Origin: Pyxidicoccus xibeiensis
Lineage (GTDB): Bacteria; Myxococcota; Myxococcia; Myxococcales; Myxococcaceae
Assembly (NCBI RefSeq): GCF_024198175.1
Contig: NZ_JAJVKV010000004.1
Span: 310,001-374,000, forward strand
Direction: 5' to 3'
Length of the DNA stretch: 64,000 nt
Shown here: in pieces, positions 35,354 through 44,122 of the stretch
Layout of the letters: each line of letters begins with the position of its first letter
Numbering within the stretch: position 1 is the stretch's first letter
The notes under the pieces: generated by a model
Seen by the model: only the letters and a program-made list of their open reading frames with translations
Told to the model about the DNA's origin: nothing
The model's database searches: none
Translations under genes and position numbers: made by a program

Positions 35354-35542
35354 ACTTCCGTGCCCGCCACGCTCCCTTCGCGCGGCCCCTGCGAGCGCGC
35401 GGAGGGGAGCTGGCGGAGGACCGCGGTGGCCCCGGGCCGACAACATCTGCAACACCCACTCCCGCCACCTGGGGTACCGGGAGCTCAATACGGGCGGCGC
35501 GCAGGACTACACGCTGACCTTCACCCCCTGCCCCTCGGAGCC

Positions 35543-36397
35543 TCAGTCGCGGGCCAGGTGCGCCCTCATGATTTTCGCGAAGCTCTCACGCTGCCTTGCC
35601 CCGGAGCGACGCAGGGAGTCCAGCGAGGAAATCCAGAAAGGGTCGAGCCGCGTCAAATCCTCGCTCACCACCTCGACGAGCGCCTCGAGGAAGTGCCGGA
35701 CACGCTCCGGCTCCAGCCGCGCGGAGTGTGGCACGGCATTCCAGTCCTGCTCCACCACCTGGGTGACCTCTTCCTCTTCAAAGGTGACCACCCGGAACGT
35801 GATGGAGAGGGAGTGGTCCGGACACTCCTGGGTCTCCACCCAGTGCATGAGGGTGGCGCCTGTCTCGAGTGCTGGAAAGCCCTCGAGCCAGCCCTGCAGC
35901 GCCTGGGGTGAGAGTTCCTCGCCGGGCAGGAGCGGCTCCGTGACAGCCTCTTCGGGCAAGAGGTCGAGCGCCGGCAGGTCGGGTGTGCCGGTGGGCGAGA
36001 AGACCACGGAGCCGATCCGTCTGCCGTCGTCCCCGACGTACGTCGAGAATGCGTCGAGCCGACGCGCCTCCAGGTCGAAGACGTAGATGTAGGCCACGAG
36101 CCCCGTCTCGTCCGGCGCGACCCGCGGGCCGGGGTCCTGCTCCGTGTGGCGTTCGCCCGCCGTCTCCTTGGGCTGCTGCATGCAGTTGGTCCAGCCCCAG
36201 GGGGCCTCATCGATGAGCTGGCGCACCACGGCCTGGATGTCGCCCTGCTCGTGCCGCACGCGCTCCATGAGGTGTTGCCCGAGGCCCGTCGGGGAGCCAT
36301 CCCACCAATGATCGACCCCGCGCCAGGGCCGATGGGAGACGTGCTCGGGGACACCCGAGCCCGACGTGTACACAGCGATTGCTCCTGGAATCGACAT
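35543..36397 (-). CDS. Cytoplasmic protein of unknown function
   Basis: The start is ATG 36397 (MSIPGAIAVYTSGSG), preceded by GGGAG, giving 284 residues. The sequence is acidic and Trp/Glu-rich, with no signal peptide or membrane segment (RPWRGVDHWWDGSPTG, YIYVFDLEARRLDAFSTYVG, ITFRVVTFEEEEVTQVVEQD in parts). I do not recognise the family. It lies downstream of the response regulator on the same strand with a 41-bp gap, so co-transcription is possible. From 35354 to 35542 no gene is seen. Confidence 0.65.
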   Translation of the reverse strand: MSIPGAIAVYTSGSGVPEHVSHRPWRGVDHWWDGSPTGLGQHLMERVRHEQGDIQAVVRQLIDEAPWGWTNCMQQPKETAGERHTEQDPGPRVAPDETGLVAYIYVFDLEARRLDAFSTYVGDDGRRIGSVVFSPTGTPDLPALDLLPEEAVTEPLLPGEELSPQALQGWLEGFPALETGATLMHWVETQECPDHSLSITFRVVTFEEEEVTQVVEQDWNAVPHSARLEPERVRHFLEALVEVVSEDLTRLDPFWISSLDSLRRSGARQRESFAKIMRAHLARD

Positions 36398-36438
36398 GGC
36401 ACACTCCCACCCGAGGATGGCCCCGGGCCCCTGTGCCC

Positions 36439-37764
36439 CTACGAGCGCTTGTCGAGGATGCCCAGCGACATCATCGCCACCAGGAAGCCGTAGACGACGT
36501 GCTCGGGGCGGTTGGCGAAGGCCAGCAGCTCCGCGACGGTGCGGTTGCCGTCAATCTTGGGCAGCAGCTCCGCCTCCCACCGCTCCAGCTCCACCTCGTT
36601 GAGCTGGTACGCGGGGGCCACGGCGGGGATGAGCCGGTCCTCGGGCTGGAGCAGCCGGCGCAGGCGCTCGGGCTTGTAGAGCTTCTTGATGCCCCGGACG
36701 ATGAGGTTGGCCGGGTGCACGTCCAGCTTGATGGACTCCGCGGAGGCCTTCTCCTTGAAGCTCATCACGTACGTGCCCTCATCCCACGCGAAGAGCGAGT
36801 AGATGACGGCCTTCACCTGCTGGCCCACGTAGTACAGCCGCTCGGTGTCCTTGAGCAGGCCGCGCTCCACCAGCACGTCGCCGGTGCGACGGTTCGTCTG
36901 GGCGGCCACGGCGGACGCGTCCTGGAGCTGCTCGGGCTTTATCTTCCCCACGCGCACCAGGAACTGGCCGAAGCGGTCCGCGAGCAGGTTGGAGAGGGCG
37001 AACACCGGGGTGCCCTTCTCGAAGTAGACGACCTTCTTCACCTTGCCCTTCTGCACGCCCAGCTCGCCCGTCTCGCGGGAGAGGTAGAAGGCGGTGAGCA
37101 GCGAGGGCAGGTTGTCCTTCAGCTCGCCGCGGCGGCTGCCCGGCGCGCCGCCGCCGGCGGGCACCGGGTCCGGCGGCCGGCCCGGGGTGGGCGGGCGCAC
37201 CTGGGTGGACGGCACCTTCTGCATGGGGCTGGCGGTGAGGTTGGCGCCGCGAATCTCCGCGGTGATGTTGCCGCCGCCCGTCACCTTGATGCGGCCCGTC
37301 AGCTCCATCACGTCCTGCGGGCCCTCGTCCTCCACGTCGATGTCCAGCTCCACCTCGAAGGCGTCCTGGAGCGAGGCGGCCGGAGGGGCCTTCTTCTCCG
37401 GCGGGAGGACCTTCGTCATGGCCTCCAGGAGCTTCTGGGCCTCGAAGGGCTTCTCGAAGTAGCCGGCGGCCTGGTACTTCGTCCGCGACTCCATGGCGTG
37501 CTTGCCGCCCTTGAAGACGCCGGTGATGAAGAGCAGCGGCAGCTGGGGGTTGTCCTTCCGCAGCGCGTCCGCGAGGTGGTACCCCATCATGTCGGGCAGC
37601 AGGATATCCAGCACGGCCGCCGCGGGCGGGTTCGCCCGGGCCACGTCAATGGCCTGCTTGCCGCGATTGGCGCCGATGACCTCATAGCCCGCCTCCTCGA
37701 AGAGCTGAGTGAGGAGGGACAAGAGCTCCTGGTTGTCATCGACGACGAGAATTCGGGGTGCCAT
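36439..37764 (-). CDS. Response regulator receiver with DUF4388 (PATAN-type) output
   Basis: ATG 37764 gives 441 residues. The receiver (1-120) reads RILVVDDNQELLSLL with acceptor Asp53 (VLDILLPDMMGYH), the conserved Thr (LLFITGVF) and Lys (GYFEKPFEAQ). An acidic/Pro linker follows. The C-terminal ~230 residues contain LPSLLTAFYLSRETGELGV and VVYFEKGTPVFALSNLLADRFG, the DUF4388 pattern, and end with NEVELERWEAELLPKIDGNRT, given in part. In myxobacteria these proteins link phosphorelays to motility and polarity functions. No kinase gene is nearby. Confidence 0.9.
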   Translation of the reverse strand: MAPRILVVDDNQELLSLLTQLFEEAGYEVIGANRGKQAIDVARANPPAAAVLDILLPDMMGYHLADALRKDNPQLPLLFITGVFKGGKHAMESRTKYQAAGYFEKPFEAQKLLEAMTKVLPPEKKAPPAASLQDAFEVELDIDVEDEGPQDVMELTGRIKVTGGGNITAEIRGANLTASPMQKVPSTQVRPPTPGRPPDPVPAGGGAPGSRRGELKDNLPSLLTAFYLSRETGELGVQKGKVKKVVYFEKGTPVFALSNLLADRFGQFLVRVGKIKPEQLQDASAVAAQTNRRTGDVLVERGLLKDTERLYYVGQQVKAVIYSLFAWDEGTYVMSFKEKASAESIKLDVHPANLIVRGIKKLYKPERLRRLLQPEDRLIPAVAPAYQLNEVELERWEAELLPKIDGNRTVAELLAFANRPEHVVYGFLVAMMSLGILDKRS

Positions 37765-37881
37765 CGCGGGGCGTACCGTACCAGATGCCGGGGGAAGGGT
37801 CAGACAATCCGCCGCCGGCCCGGGCCCGTTTCCGCGGGGGATGCATCTGTCGGCCCGGGGGGTTAGGGTGACGGCCTCGTG

Positions 37882-38244
37882 ATGTCTCCCACCCGTCATC
37901 CCTTCCGCTCCCATGTGGTGGGCCTGCTGGCCTGCCTCCCCCTCGTGCTGCCCTTCGCGGCGCTGGCGCAGACCCCGTCCGATGGAGGGATTTCCATTCC
38001 GGATGCCTCCGTGGGCGAGGGCGGGCCGGACCGGGACAACGAGGAGGGCGAGGGCGGCGCCGGACGGGTGAACACCGTCTGCCGCAGCACCCGGGACTGC
38101 TCGCCCCGCTTCACCTGCCATGAGGGCACGTGCCGCTACACGGGGGTCCGGCAGGCCGAGCAGGGCTGCGTGCTGGGCGCGGAGGCGGCGCTGGTGCTGG
38201 TGGGGCTGGCCGCCCTGGGCGCGCGCCAGCGGCGGAACCGGTAG
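37882..38244 (+). CDS. Small secreted protein with MYXO-CTERM-like sorting tail
   Basis: ATG 37882 (a GTG lies one codon earlier) opens a signal peptide (HVVGLLACLPLVLPFAALA). The 120-residue product has an acidic, Asp/Gly-rich middle, then two Cys pairs (VCRSTRDCSPRFTCHEGTC). It ends in GCVLGAEAALVLVGLAALGARQRRNR, quoted here as Cys + hydrophobic helix + Arg-rich end. That tail resembles the MYXO-CTERM signal, by which proteins are lipid-anchored and exposed on the surface. It is divergent from the response regulator. Confidence 0.72.
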   Translation: MSPTRHPFRSHVVGLLACLPLVLPFAALAQTPSDGGISIPDASVGEGGPDRDNEEGEGGAGRVNTVCRSTRDCSPRFTCHEGTCRYTGVRQAEQGCVLGAEAALVLVGLAALGARQRRNR

Positions 38245-38254
38245 AGGCACACGC

Positions 38255-39298
38255 ATGCGGCTGGGGCTCAAGGCGGACAACCTGCTGGAGCGCGTGGCGG
38301 ACTGGTTCAACCTGGCCCCCCAGCCCCTGGCGCATGCCTTCTTCGGGATGATGGCGTCGCGCACGCTGATGGCGGGCGCGCGGCTGGGTGTCTACGCGCA
38401 GCTGGCGGAAGCGCCCGCGTCGGCGGACGCGCTGGCGGAGCGGCTGAAGCTGTCGCCCGAGGGCACCCGCACCCTGCTGGAGGCGCTGGTGGCGTGTGAG
38501 GCGCTGGAGCGCCAGCGCGACGGCCGCTACCGGCTGGCCCCCCGCTCCAAGCGCTGGCTGGACCCGCGCTCGCCGAAGTACGTGGGCGCCTTCCTGGAGT
38601 TCAACTACGCCCAGTGGGACTGGTGGACGGGGCTGGAGGGCGTGGTGCGCTCCGGTCAGGCCGTGGACATCCACCACTTCGCGCCGGAGGACCCGCGCTG
38701 GCGCGACTACATCCACGCCATGCACCAGCTGGCGCGGCTGGCGGCCCCCGAGGTCGCGGGCGCCATCCCCCTGCCCCGCGGGGCGAAGCACCTGCTGGAC
38801 CTGGGCGGCGCGCATGGCTGGTACGCGGCGGAGCTGTGCCTGCGCCACCGGGGGCTGAAGGCCACGGTGCTGGACCTGGAGGGCAGCGCGCGGGTGGGCC
38901 GGGACATCATCACCTCGGCGGGGCTGAGCCACCTGGTGACCCACCGCGAAGGGGACATCCTCAGCGCGGACCTGGGCGGGCCCTACGACGCGGTGCTGCT
39001 CTTCCAGGTGATGCACCACCTGTCCCCCGCCCAGAACGTGGCCCTGCTGCGGCGGGTGCGTGGCGCGCTGGGAAGCAAGGGGACGCTGGCGGTGCTGGAG
39101 TACCTGCGCGAGGACGTCCAGGCCCCCAGCAGCTCCGCGCCCCTCATCGGCCTGCACTACTTCCTGACGTCCGGCGCGGCGGCCTACACCCCGGCGGAGG
39201 TGGAGGGCTTCCTGGACGACGCGGGCTTCAAGATTGCCCAGAGCCGCCCCATCCGCCACCTGCCCCTCCAGACGCTCCTGCTGGCACGGCCGGACTGA
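38255..39298 (+). CDS. SAM-dependent O-methyltransferase (family 2 type)
   Basis: ATG 38255 follows TAGAGGC, 10 bp after the preceding gene. The 347-residue protein has the winged-helix dimerisation domain (GVYAQLAEAPASADALAERL) and the Rossmann methyltransferase core: HLLDLGGAHGWYAAE (SAM motif I), TVLDLEG, GDILSADLGGPYDAVLLFQVMHH and the C-terminal YTPAEVEGFLDDAGF. Such enzymes methylate hydroxyls of aromatic or polyketide products. It precedes the UbiA-DprE run by 122 bp. Participation in that pathway is a guess. Confidence 0.85.
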   Translation: MRLGLKADNLLERVADWFNLAPQPLAHAFFGMMASRTLMAGARLGVYAQLAEAPASADALAERLKLSPEGTRTLLEALVACEALERQRDGRYRLAPRSKRWLDPRSPKYVGAFLEFNYAQWDWWTGLEGVVRSGQAVDIHHFAPEDPRWRDYIHAMHQLARLAAPEVAGAIPLPRGAKHLLDLGGAHGWYAAELCLRHRGLKATVLDLEGSARVGRDIITSAGLSHLVTHREGDILSADLGGPYDAVLLFQVMHHLSPAQNVALLRRVRGALGSKGTLAVLEYLREDVQAPSSSAPLIGLHYFLTSGAAAYTPAEVEGFLDDAGFKIAQSRPIRHLPLQTLLLARPD

Positions 39299-39307
39299 GC
39301 CTGGGCC

Positions 39308-39334
39308 GGGCGGCCCGGGCGGCCCGGGCGGCCC
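39308..39334. repeat. Three tandem copies of GGGCGGCCC
   Basis: A 9-bp unit GGGCGGCCC occurs three times in a row between the methyltransferase and the UbiA gene. Each unit is nearly self-complementary, so the run can form several alternative short hairpins. It may slow or end transcription here. Confidence 0.6.
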
Positions 39335-39420
39335 GGTCTCCTGGTAGACGGCCGGGCGGCCCCGGAGGGTCTTCGCGGCCCCCCATGTCGCTCCGGTGCG
39401 CTACCGTGCGGCCTTCCGTG

Positions 39421-40866
39421 ATGCTCCCCGAGAAACCCCTCCCAGCCGACCCTCCGGACGTGCCGCTCGCCGTCGACCTCGACGGAACGCTGGTGCGCAC
39501 GGACACGCTGCACGAGAACCTGCTCGCCCTCTTCAAGCACGCGCCCTGGCTGCTGCTGCTGGCACCGCTGTGGATGCTCAAGGGCAAGGCCTTCTTCAAG
39601 GCGGAGGTGGCGCGGCGGGTGTCATTGGACGCGTCCCGCCTGCCCTACCACGACGAGCTGGTGGCCTGGCTGCGCGAGGAGAAGGCGCGCGGCCGCCGCC
39701 TGGTGCTGGCCACCGCGGCGGACCGGCGCATCGCCGAGGGCGTGGCCGCGCACCTGGGCCTCTTCTCCGAGGTGTACGCCAGCGACGGGACGGTGAACCT
39801 GTCGGGCGCGCGCAAGCTGGCGAAGCTGAAGGAGGCGCTGGGGACGTTCGACTACGCGGGCAACGACACGGTGGACCTGCCGCTGTGGCGCGAGTGCCAG
39901 CGGGTGGTGGTGGTGCACGCGCAGGCCGGGGTGCTGAAGCGGGCGCACGGGCTGGGCCGCCAGGTGCACCGCGTCTTCGAGCGGCCCCCCGTGGGGGCGC
40001 GCACCTGGGTGAAGGCCCTGCGGGTGCACCAGTGGGCGAAGAACGCGCTCGTCTTCGTCCCCCTGCTGGCCGCGCACAAGGCGACGGACCCGGCCATGCT
40101 GGTGAAGGCGCTGCTGGGCTTCGCGGCCTTCAGCCTGTGCGCCTCCAGCGTGTACGTGCTGAACGACCTGCTCGACTTGGAGTCGGACCGGCGGCACCCG
40201 ACGAAGCAGAAGCGCCCCTTCGCGGCGTGCGCGCTGCCGGTGAGCACCGGGGTGGTGCTGGCGCCCGCGCTGCTGCTGGCCGGCGCGGCGGTGTGCCTGC
40301 TGTTGCCGCCCGCCTTCGCCGCGCTCCTGGCGACGTACTACGCGCTGACGCTGGCGTACTCGCTGCGGCTGAAGCAGGTGGTGATGCTGGACGTGCTGGT
40401 GCTCGCCGGGCTGTACACGGTGCGCATCTTCGGCGGCTCGCTGGCGGTGGGCGTGCCCACGTCGAGCTGGCTGATGATGTTCAGCATGTTCCTCTTCCTC
40501 TCGCTGGCGCTGGTGAAGCGGCTGAGCGAGGTGCGGCGGCTGCGGCTGTCCAACGAGACGGCGGCGCACGGGCGCGGCTACCTGGCGCAGGACTACGAGC
40601 AGTTGGCCAGCCTGGGGGCCGCCTCCGGACAGGTGTCCGTGCTGGTGCTGGCGCTCTACATCACCTCGAAGGAGGTGACGGCGCTGTACACCCACCCCGA
40701 GCGACTGTGGCTGCTGTGCCCGGTGATGCTGTACTGGGTGGGGCGGGTGTGGGTGCTGGCGCACCGCGGGCTGGTGAACGAGGACCCGCTCGTCTTCGCG
40801 CTCAGGGACCGGGTGAGCTACGCGGTGGGCCTCGTCTCGGCATTGGTGCTATGGGCCGCCCGGTGA
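39421..40866 (+). CDS. HAD-UbiA fusion: phosphoribosyl-phospho-polyprenol synthase-like prenyltransferase
   Basis: ATG 39421 is used (upstream ATG 39385 is possible), giving 481 residues. The N-terminal ~190 residues are a HAD hydrolase (LAVDLDGTLVRTD, LATAADRRIAEG, YAGNDTVDLPLW). After a linker (TWVKALRVHQWAKNALVF) comes a polytopic UbiA domain with the metal motif NDLLDLESDR and the second acidic region around SYALTLAYSLRLKQ-like sequence. This is the architecture of decaprenyl-phosphate phosphoribosyltransferase homologues with a fused 5-phosphatase. It would make polyprenyl-phosphoribose and remove the phosphate. It is followed 13 bp later by the DprE1-like gene. Confidence 0.85.
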   Translation: MLPEKPLPADPPDVPLAVDLDGTLVRTDTLHENLLALFKHAPWLLLLAPLWMLKGKAFFKAEVARRVSLDASRLPYHDELVAWLREEKARGRRLVLATAADRRIAEGVAAHLGLFSEVYASDGTVNLSGARKLAKLKEALGTFDYAGNDTVDLPLWRECQRVVVVHAQAGVLKRAHGLGRQVHRVFERPPVGARTWVKALRVHQWAKNALVFVPLLAAHKATDPAMLVKALLGFAAFSLCASSVYVLNDLLDLESDRRHPTKQKRPFAACALPVSTGVVLAPALLLAGAAVCLLLPPAFAALLATYYALTLAYSLRLKQVVMLDVLVLAGLYTVRIFGGSLAVGVPTSSWLMMFSMFLFLSLALVKRLSEVRRLRLSNETAAHGRGYLAQDYEQLASLGAASGQVSVLVLALYITSKEVTALYTHPERLWLLCPVMLYWVGRVWVLAHRGLVNEDPLVFALRDRVSYAVGLVSALVLWAAR

Positions 40867-40879
40867 GAGGAGCCGTGTG

Positions 40880-42271
40880 ATGAAGGCCCTGGAGTCCTGG
40901 GGGCGCTACCCCCGAGTCGAGCAGCGCACGCAGCCGCTGGTGTGGCGCACGGACGCGCTGCCCCAGCCGGGCGGCACGGTGCTGCCGCACGGCCTGGGCC
41001 GCAGCTATGGCGATTCCTGCCTCAACGGGGGCGGCACGCTGCTGCTCACCGCGGGGCTGGACAGGCTCATCTCGTTCGATGCGGCCACGGGCGTGGTGCG
41101 CTGCGAGGCGGGCGTCTCGCTGGACACGCTGCTGCGGCTGGCCGCGCCGCGCGGCTGGTTCCTGCCGGTGACGCCGGGCACGAAGTTCGTGACGGTGGGC
41201 GGCGCCATCGCCAACGACGTGCACGGGAAGAACCACCACCGCGGGGGCACCTTCGGCCGGTACGTGCGGCGCTTCGAGCTGGTGCGCTCGGACGGCAGCC
41301 GCCGCGTGTGCGCGCCGGACGAGAATCCGGACTGGTACGGGGCGACGATTGGCGGCCTGGGACTCACCGGGCTCGTCACCTGGGCGGAGGTGCAGCTCAA
41401 GCCCATCAGCAACCCGTACGTGCTCCAGGAGACCGTTCCCTTCGGGAACCTGGACGGCTTCCTGGAGGTCGCCCGCGAGTCGGAGAAGGACTACGAGTTC
41501 ACCATGGCGTGGGTGGACTGCCTGGCGCGCGGCAGGAAGGTCGGCCGGGGGCTCCTGTACCGGGGCAACTTCGCGCCGCCGCAGTTCGACGGGCTGCCGC
41601 TGGCCAAGAGCCACCTGTCCCACGGCGTGGGGCTGGCGGTGCCCATGGACATGCCGGCCTTCTGCCTCAACCGGCTCTCCGTCTCCGCGTTCAACTGGCT
41701 GTACTACCACCGGCAGAACGGCAAGCCGAAGCAGCGGCTGACACACTACGACCCGTTCTTCTACCCGCTGGACGCCATCTACGGGTGGAACCGCATCTAC
41801 GGCCGCAAGGGCTTCCTCCAGTTCCAGTGCGTGGTGCCCTACTCCACCGCGCGGGACGCGCTGGCGGAAATCCTGGAGCGCAGCTCGCGCGGCGGGCTGC
41901 CCAGCTTCCTGTCGGTGCTGAAGACCTTCGGCGACATCCCCTCTCCGGGGTGGCTGTCCTTCCCGCGCCAGGGCGTGACGCTGGCCATGGACTTCGCCAA
42001 CCGCGGGGAGAAGACGTGGCGGCTGGTGGAGGAGCTGGACCGGGTGACGCGCGAGGCGGGCGGGGCGGTGTACCCGGCCAAGGACGCGCGGATGAGCCCG
42101 GAGAGCTTCGCGGCGTACTTCCCCCAGCGCGAGCGCTTCTCGCGCTACGTGGACCCGGCCTTCTCCTCGTCCTTCTGGCGGCGCGTGAATCCGGTGGCGC
42201 TGCCGTTCTCCCTGGAGTCGGAGCGGGGGCCTGCGGCCTCGCGGCCCCAGTCCCTGCTTGCGATTCGCTGA
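40880..42271 (+). CDS. FAD-binding oxidase, DprE1-like
   Basis: ATG 40880 lies 14 bp after the UbiA stop. The 463-residue protein is a vanillyl-alcohol-oxidase-fold flavoenzyme: PHGLGRSYGDSCLNGGG, then TPGTKFVTVGGAIANDVHGKNHH (FAD site; quoted in part), GATIGGLGLTGLV and a C-terminal substrate cap with YPAKDARMSPESF and RVNP. These match decaprenylphosphoryl-ribose 2'-oxidase (DprE1) and relatives. It should oxidise the ribose 2'-hydroxyl of a polyprenyl-phosphoribose. The next gene is the partner reductase. Confidence 0.88.
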   Translation: MKALESWGRYPRVEQRTQPLVWRTDALPQPGGTVLPHGLGRSYGDSCLNGGGTLLLTAGLDRLISFDAATGVVRCEAGVSLDTLLRLAAPRGWFLPVTPGTKFVTVGGAIANDVHGKNHHRGGTFGRYVRRFELVRSDGSRRVCAPDENPDWYGATIGGLGLTGLVTWAEVQLKPISNPYVLQETVPFGNLDGFLEVARESEKDYEFTMAWVDCLARGRKVGRGLLYRGNFAPPQFDGLPLAKSHLSHGVGLAVPMDMPAFCLNRLSVSAFNWLYYHRQNGKPKQRLTHYDPFFYPLDAIYGWNRIYGRKGFLQFQCVVPYSTARDALAEILERSSRGGLPSFLSVLKTFGDIPSPGWLSFPRQGVTLAMDFANRGEKTWRLVEELDRVTREAGGAVYPAKDARMSPESFAAYFPQRERFSRYVDPAFSSSFWRRVNPVALPFSLESERGPAASRPQSLLAIR

Positions 42272-42295
42272 CCCCTCTTCGAGATTGCGCACCCC

Positions 42296-43033
42296 ATGAA
42301 GAAAGTGCTCGTCCTCGGCGCCACCAGCGCCATTGCCCAGGCGACGGTGCGGCTGCTGGCCGCGCGCGGAGCCTCGCTGTACCTCGTCGGCCGCAACGCG
42401 GCGAACCTGGAGGCGGTGGCGCAGGACGCCACCACGCGCGGCGCCGCGAAGGTGGAGTCGCGGGCGGTGGACCTGAACGACTTCGCCGCGCACGAGTCGC
42501 TGGTGGACGCGGCGTATGCGGCGCTGGGCGGGCTGGACGGCGTGGTGCTGGCGCACGGCGTGCTGGGAGACCAGACGGAGGCGCAGAAGTCGTGGGCGGC
42601 GACGGAGACGGTGCTGCGCACCAACTTCCTGAGCGCGGTGTCCCTGCTGACGGTGCTGGCCAACCGCTTCGAGGCGCAGAAGGCGGGCACGCTGGTGGTG
42701 ATTTCGTCGGTGGCGGGAGACCGCGGCCGGCAGAGCAACTACGTGTACGGCGCGTCCAAGGGCGCACTGAACGTGTTCCTCCAGGGTCTGCGCAACCGGC
42801 TGGCGAAGTCCAACGTGGCCGTCGTCACCGTGAAGCCGGGCTTCGTGGACACGCCGATGACGGCGCACATCCCGAAGAACAAGCTGTTCGCCTCGCCGGA
42901 GAAGGTGGCGCGCGGCCTGCTGAGCGCCGCGGATGCGCGCAAGAACGAGGTCTACGTGCCCGGCATCTGGGCGCTCATCATGCTCATCATCCGCACGATT
43001 CCGGAGACGGTGTTCAAGCGGATGAAGCTGTAG
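42296..43033 (+). CDS. Short-chain dehydrogenase, DprE2-like
   Basis: The 245-residue SDR has VLVLGATSAIAQATVRLLA (NAD-binding), the strand VVISSVAGDRG and the catalytic YGASK (Tyr151, Lys155), followed by VKPGFVDTPMT. The C-terminus has a hydrophobic stretch (IWALIMLIIRTIPETVF) for membrane association. Position directly after the DprE1-like gene and the ATSAIAQ motif point to DprE2, which reduces the keto intermediate to give the arabino epimer. It converges with, and overlaps by 20 bp, the end of the gene at 43014. Confidence 0.87.
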   Translation: MKKVLVLGATSAIAQATVRLLAARGASLYLVGRNAANLEAVAQDATTRGAAKVESRAVDLNDFAAHESLVDAAYAALGGLDGVVLAHGVLGDQTEAQKSWAATETVLRTNFLSAVSLLTVLANRFEAQKAGTLVVISSVAGDRGRQSNYVYGASKGALNVFLQGLRNRLAKSNVAVVTVKPGFVDTPMTAHIPKNKLFASPEKVARGLLSAADARKNEVYVPGIWALIMLIIRTIPETVFKRMKL

Positions 43034-44051
43034 CCGGCAGCGTGCCCCTGCCCTCGCGGGGCTTGTCGGTGAAGCGCTGCCGGATGAGTTCCCCGAAGGG
43101 CACGCCGGTGGCACGCAGGAAGGACAGCAGCGCTGTCACGGCCCACGGCGAAGGCGTCACGAAATAGCGCTGCGGCGTCATGCCGGGGAAGGCGTCCTTC
43201 AGCTCGCGCAGCCGGGCAAGGTAGTCGACTCCCGCGAACCGGCGCTCCATCCACTGCACCTGTCTCGCCAGCCCCGGTGTGCAGCCCTCGGTGTCCACGC
43301 CGTACAGCGGGCAGAAGCCCAGCGAGAGCTGCGGGACTCCCTCCTCGCGCAGCCGGGCCGCGAGCGTCGCCACGACGGCGTAGTACACGCCCCACAGCCG
43401 CGTCGGTTCGAAGCGGATGAGGTTGAGCAGGTACCCCTGGGCTCGTCCTTCCTCGAAGTACGGGTCCAGCACCGCGTAGCCGAACACCCGGGCGTCAACG
43501 CCCTGGCGCAGGAGGAACATCCGCGCCAGCCCGTCGTCCTCGAGCGTGAGCGGCCGGTTGATGAAGCGCATCTCCACCGGCACCGAGCTGCGGCGCAGAT
43601 ACGCGCGGGTGATGGCGTCCACCCTTGCGCGCTCCCCGGAGTCCAGCGCTGACGGGCGGACCTCCACCACGTCGAAGCCGCCCCGCACGGCCTTCTTGAG
43701 CGCGCCGTGGACCCGGGAGCTTCGCCCGGCGTCGGGCGCTTCGAGCGACAGCACCTTGTCCACGCCCATGCCGCTGACCCGGTAGCGAGCCCCGCCCAGC
43801 TCCGCGGCCAGCATCGCGATGTCTCGCTGGACGTAGAAGAAGAGAGGACGCCTGCCCGCCTGGAGGAAGCGCTGGAGCAGCGCCGCCCGGTCTCCCGGCG
43901 CGCACACCGGAGGACCGAGCGTCAGGTCGAACCCGAGCGCTCGCTGATAGGCGATGTAGCCGAAGGAGGTTTCGAAGTACGAGAGGCCCGCCTGGAGCGT
44001 CGAGTACGAAATCGGATCCGCGCCGTGCGCGCGCACCAGGTCGTGCTTCAC
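43014..44051 (-). CDS. Lysyl-phosphatidylglycerol synthase C-domain (DUF2156/GNAT-like) protein
   Basis: GTG 44051 is chosen because the domain begins right after it (KHDLVRAHGADPISYSTLQ); ATG 44108 is possible. The 345-residue product matches the soluble catalytic domain of MprF-type proteins: SYFETSFGYIAYQRALGF, RRPLFFYVQRDIAMLAAELG, RRSSVPVEMRFINRPL and SLGFCPLYGV, with no membrane part. These enzymes transfer aminoacyl or acyl groups to lipids. It is divergent from the acyltransferase/radical-SAM operon with a 71-bp gap, suggesting a shared lipid-modifying function. Confidence 0.78.
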   Translation of the reverse strand: MKHDLVRAHGADPISYSTLQAGLSYFETSFGYIAYQRALGFDLTLGPPVCAPGDRAALLQRFLQAGRRPLFFYVQRDIAMLAAELGGARYRVSGMGVDKVLSLEAPDAGRSSRVHGALKKAVRGGFDVVEVRPSALDSGERARVDAITRAYLRRSSVPVEMRFINRPLTLEDDGLARMFLLRQGVDARVFGYAVLDPYFEEGRAQGYLLNLIRFEPTRLWGVYYAVVATLAARLREEGVPQLSLGFCPLYGVDTEGCTPGLARQVQWMERRFAGVDYLARLRELKDAFPGMTPQRYFVTPSPWAVTALLSFLRATGVPFGELIRQRFTDKPREGRGTLPATASSA

Positions 44052-44122
44052 GCCATCACGATAGCGGGACCGGGGGCCCGGGAGCGAGACGCCGACCTGA
44101 CGTGGCATAGTCCACGTGCGTC

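Noticed and set aside
35354..35542. Possible secreted-protein remnant (frame containing DNICNTHSRHLGYRE)
   Set aside because: The stretch is short, has no start or stop that fits, and matches no family I recognise.
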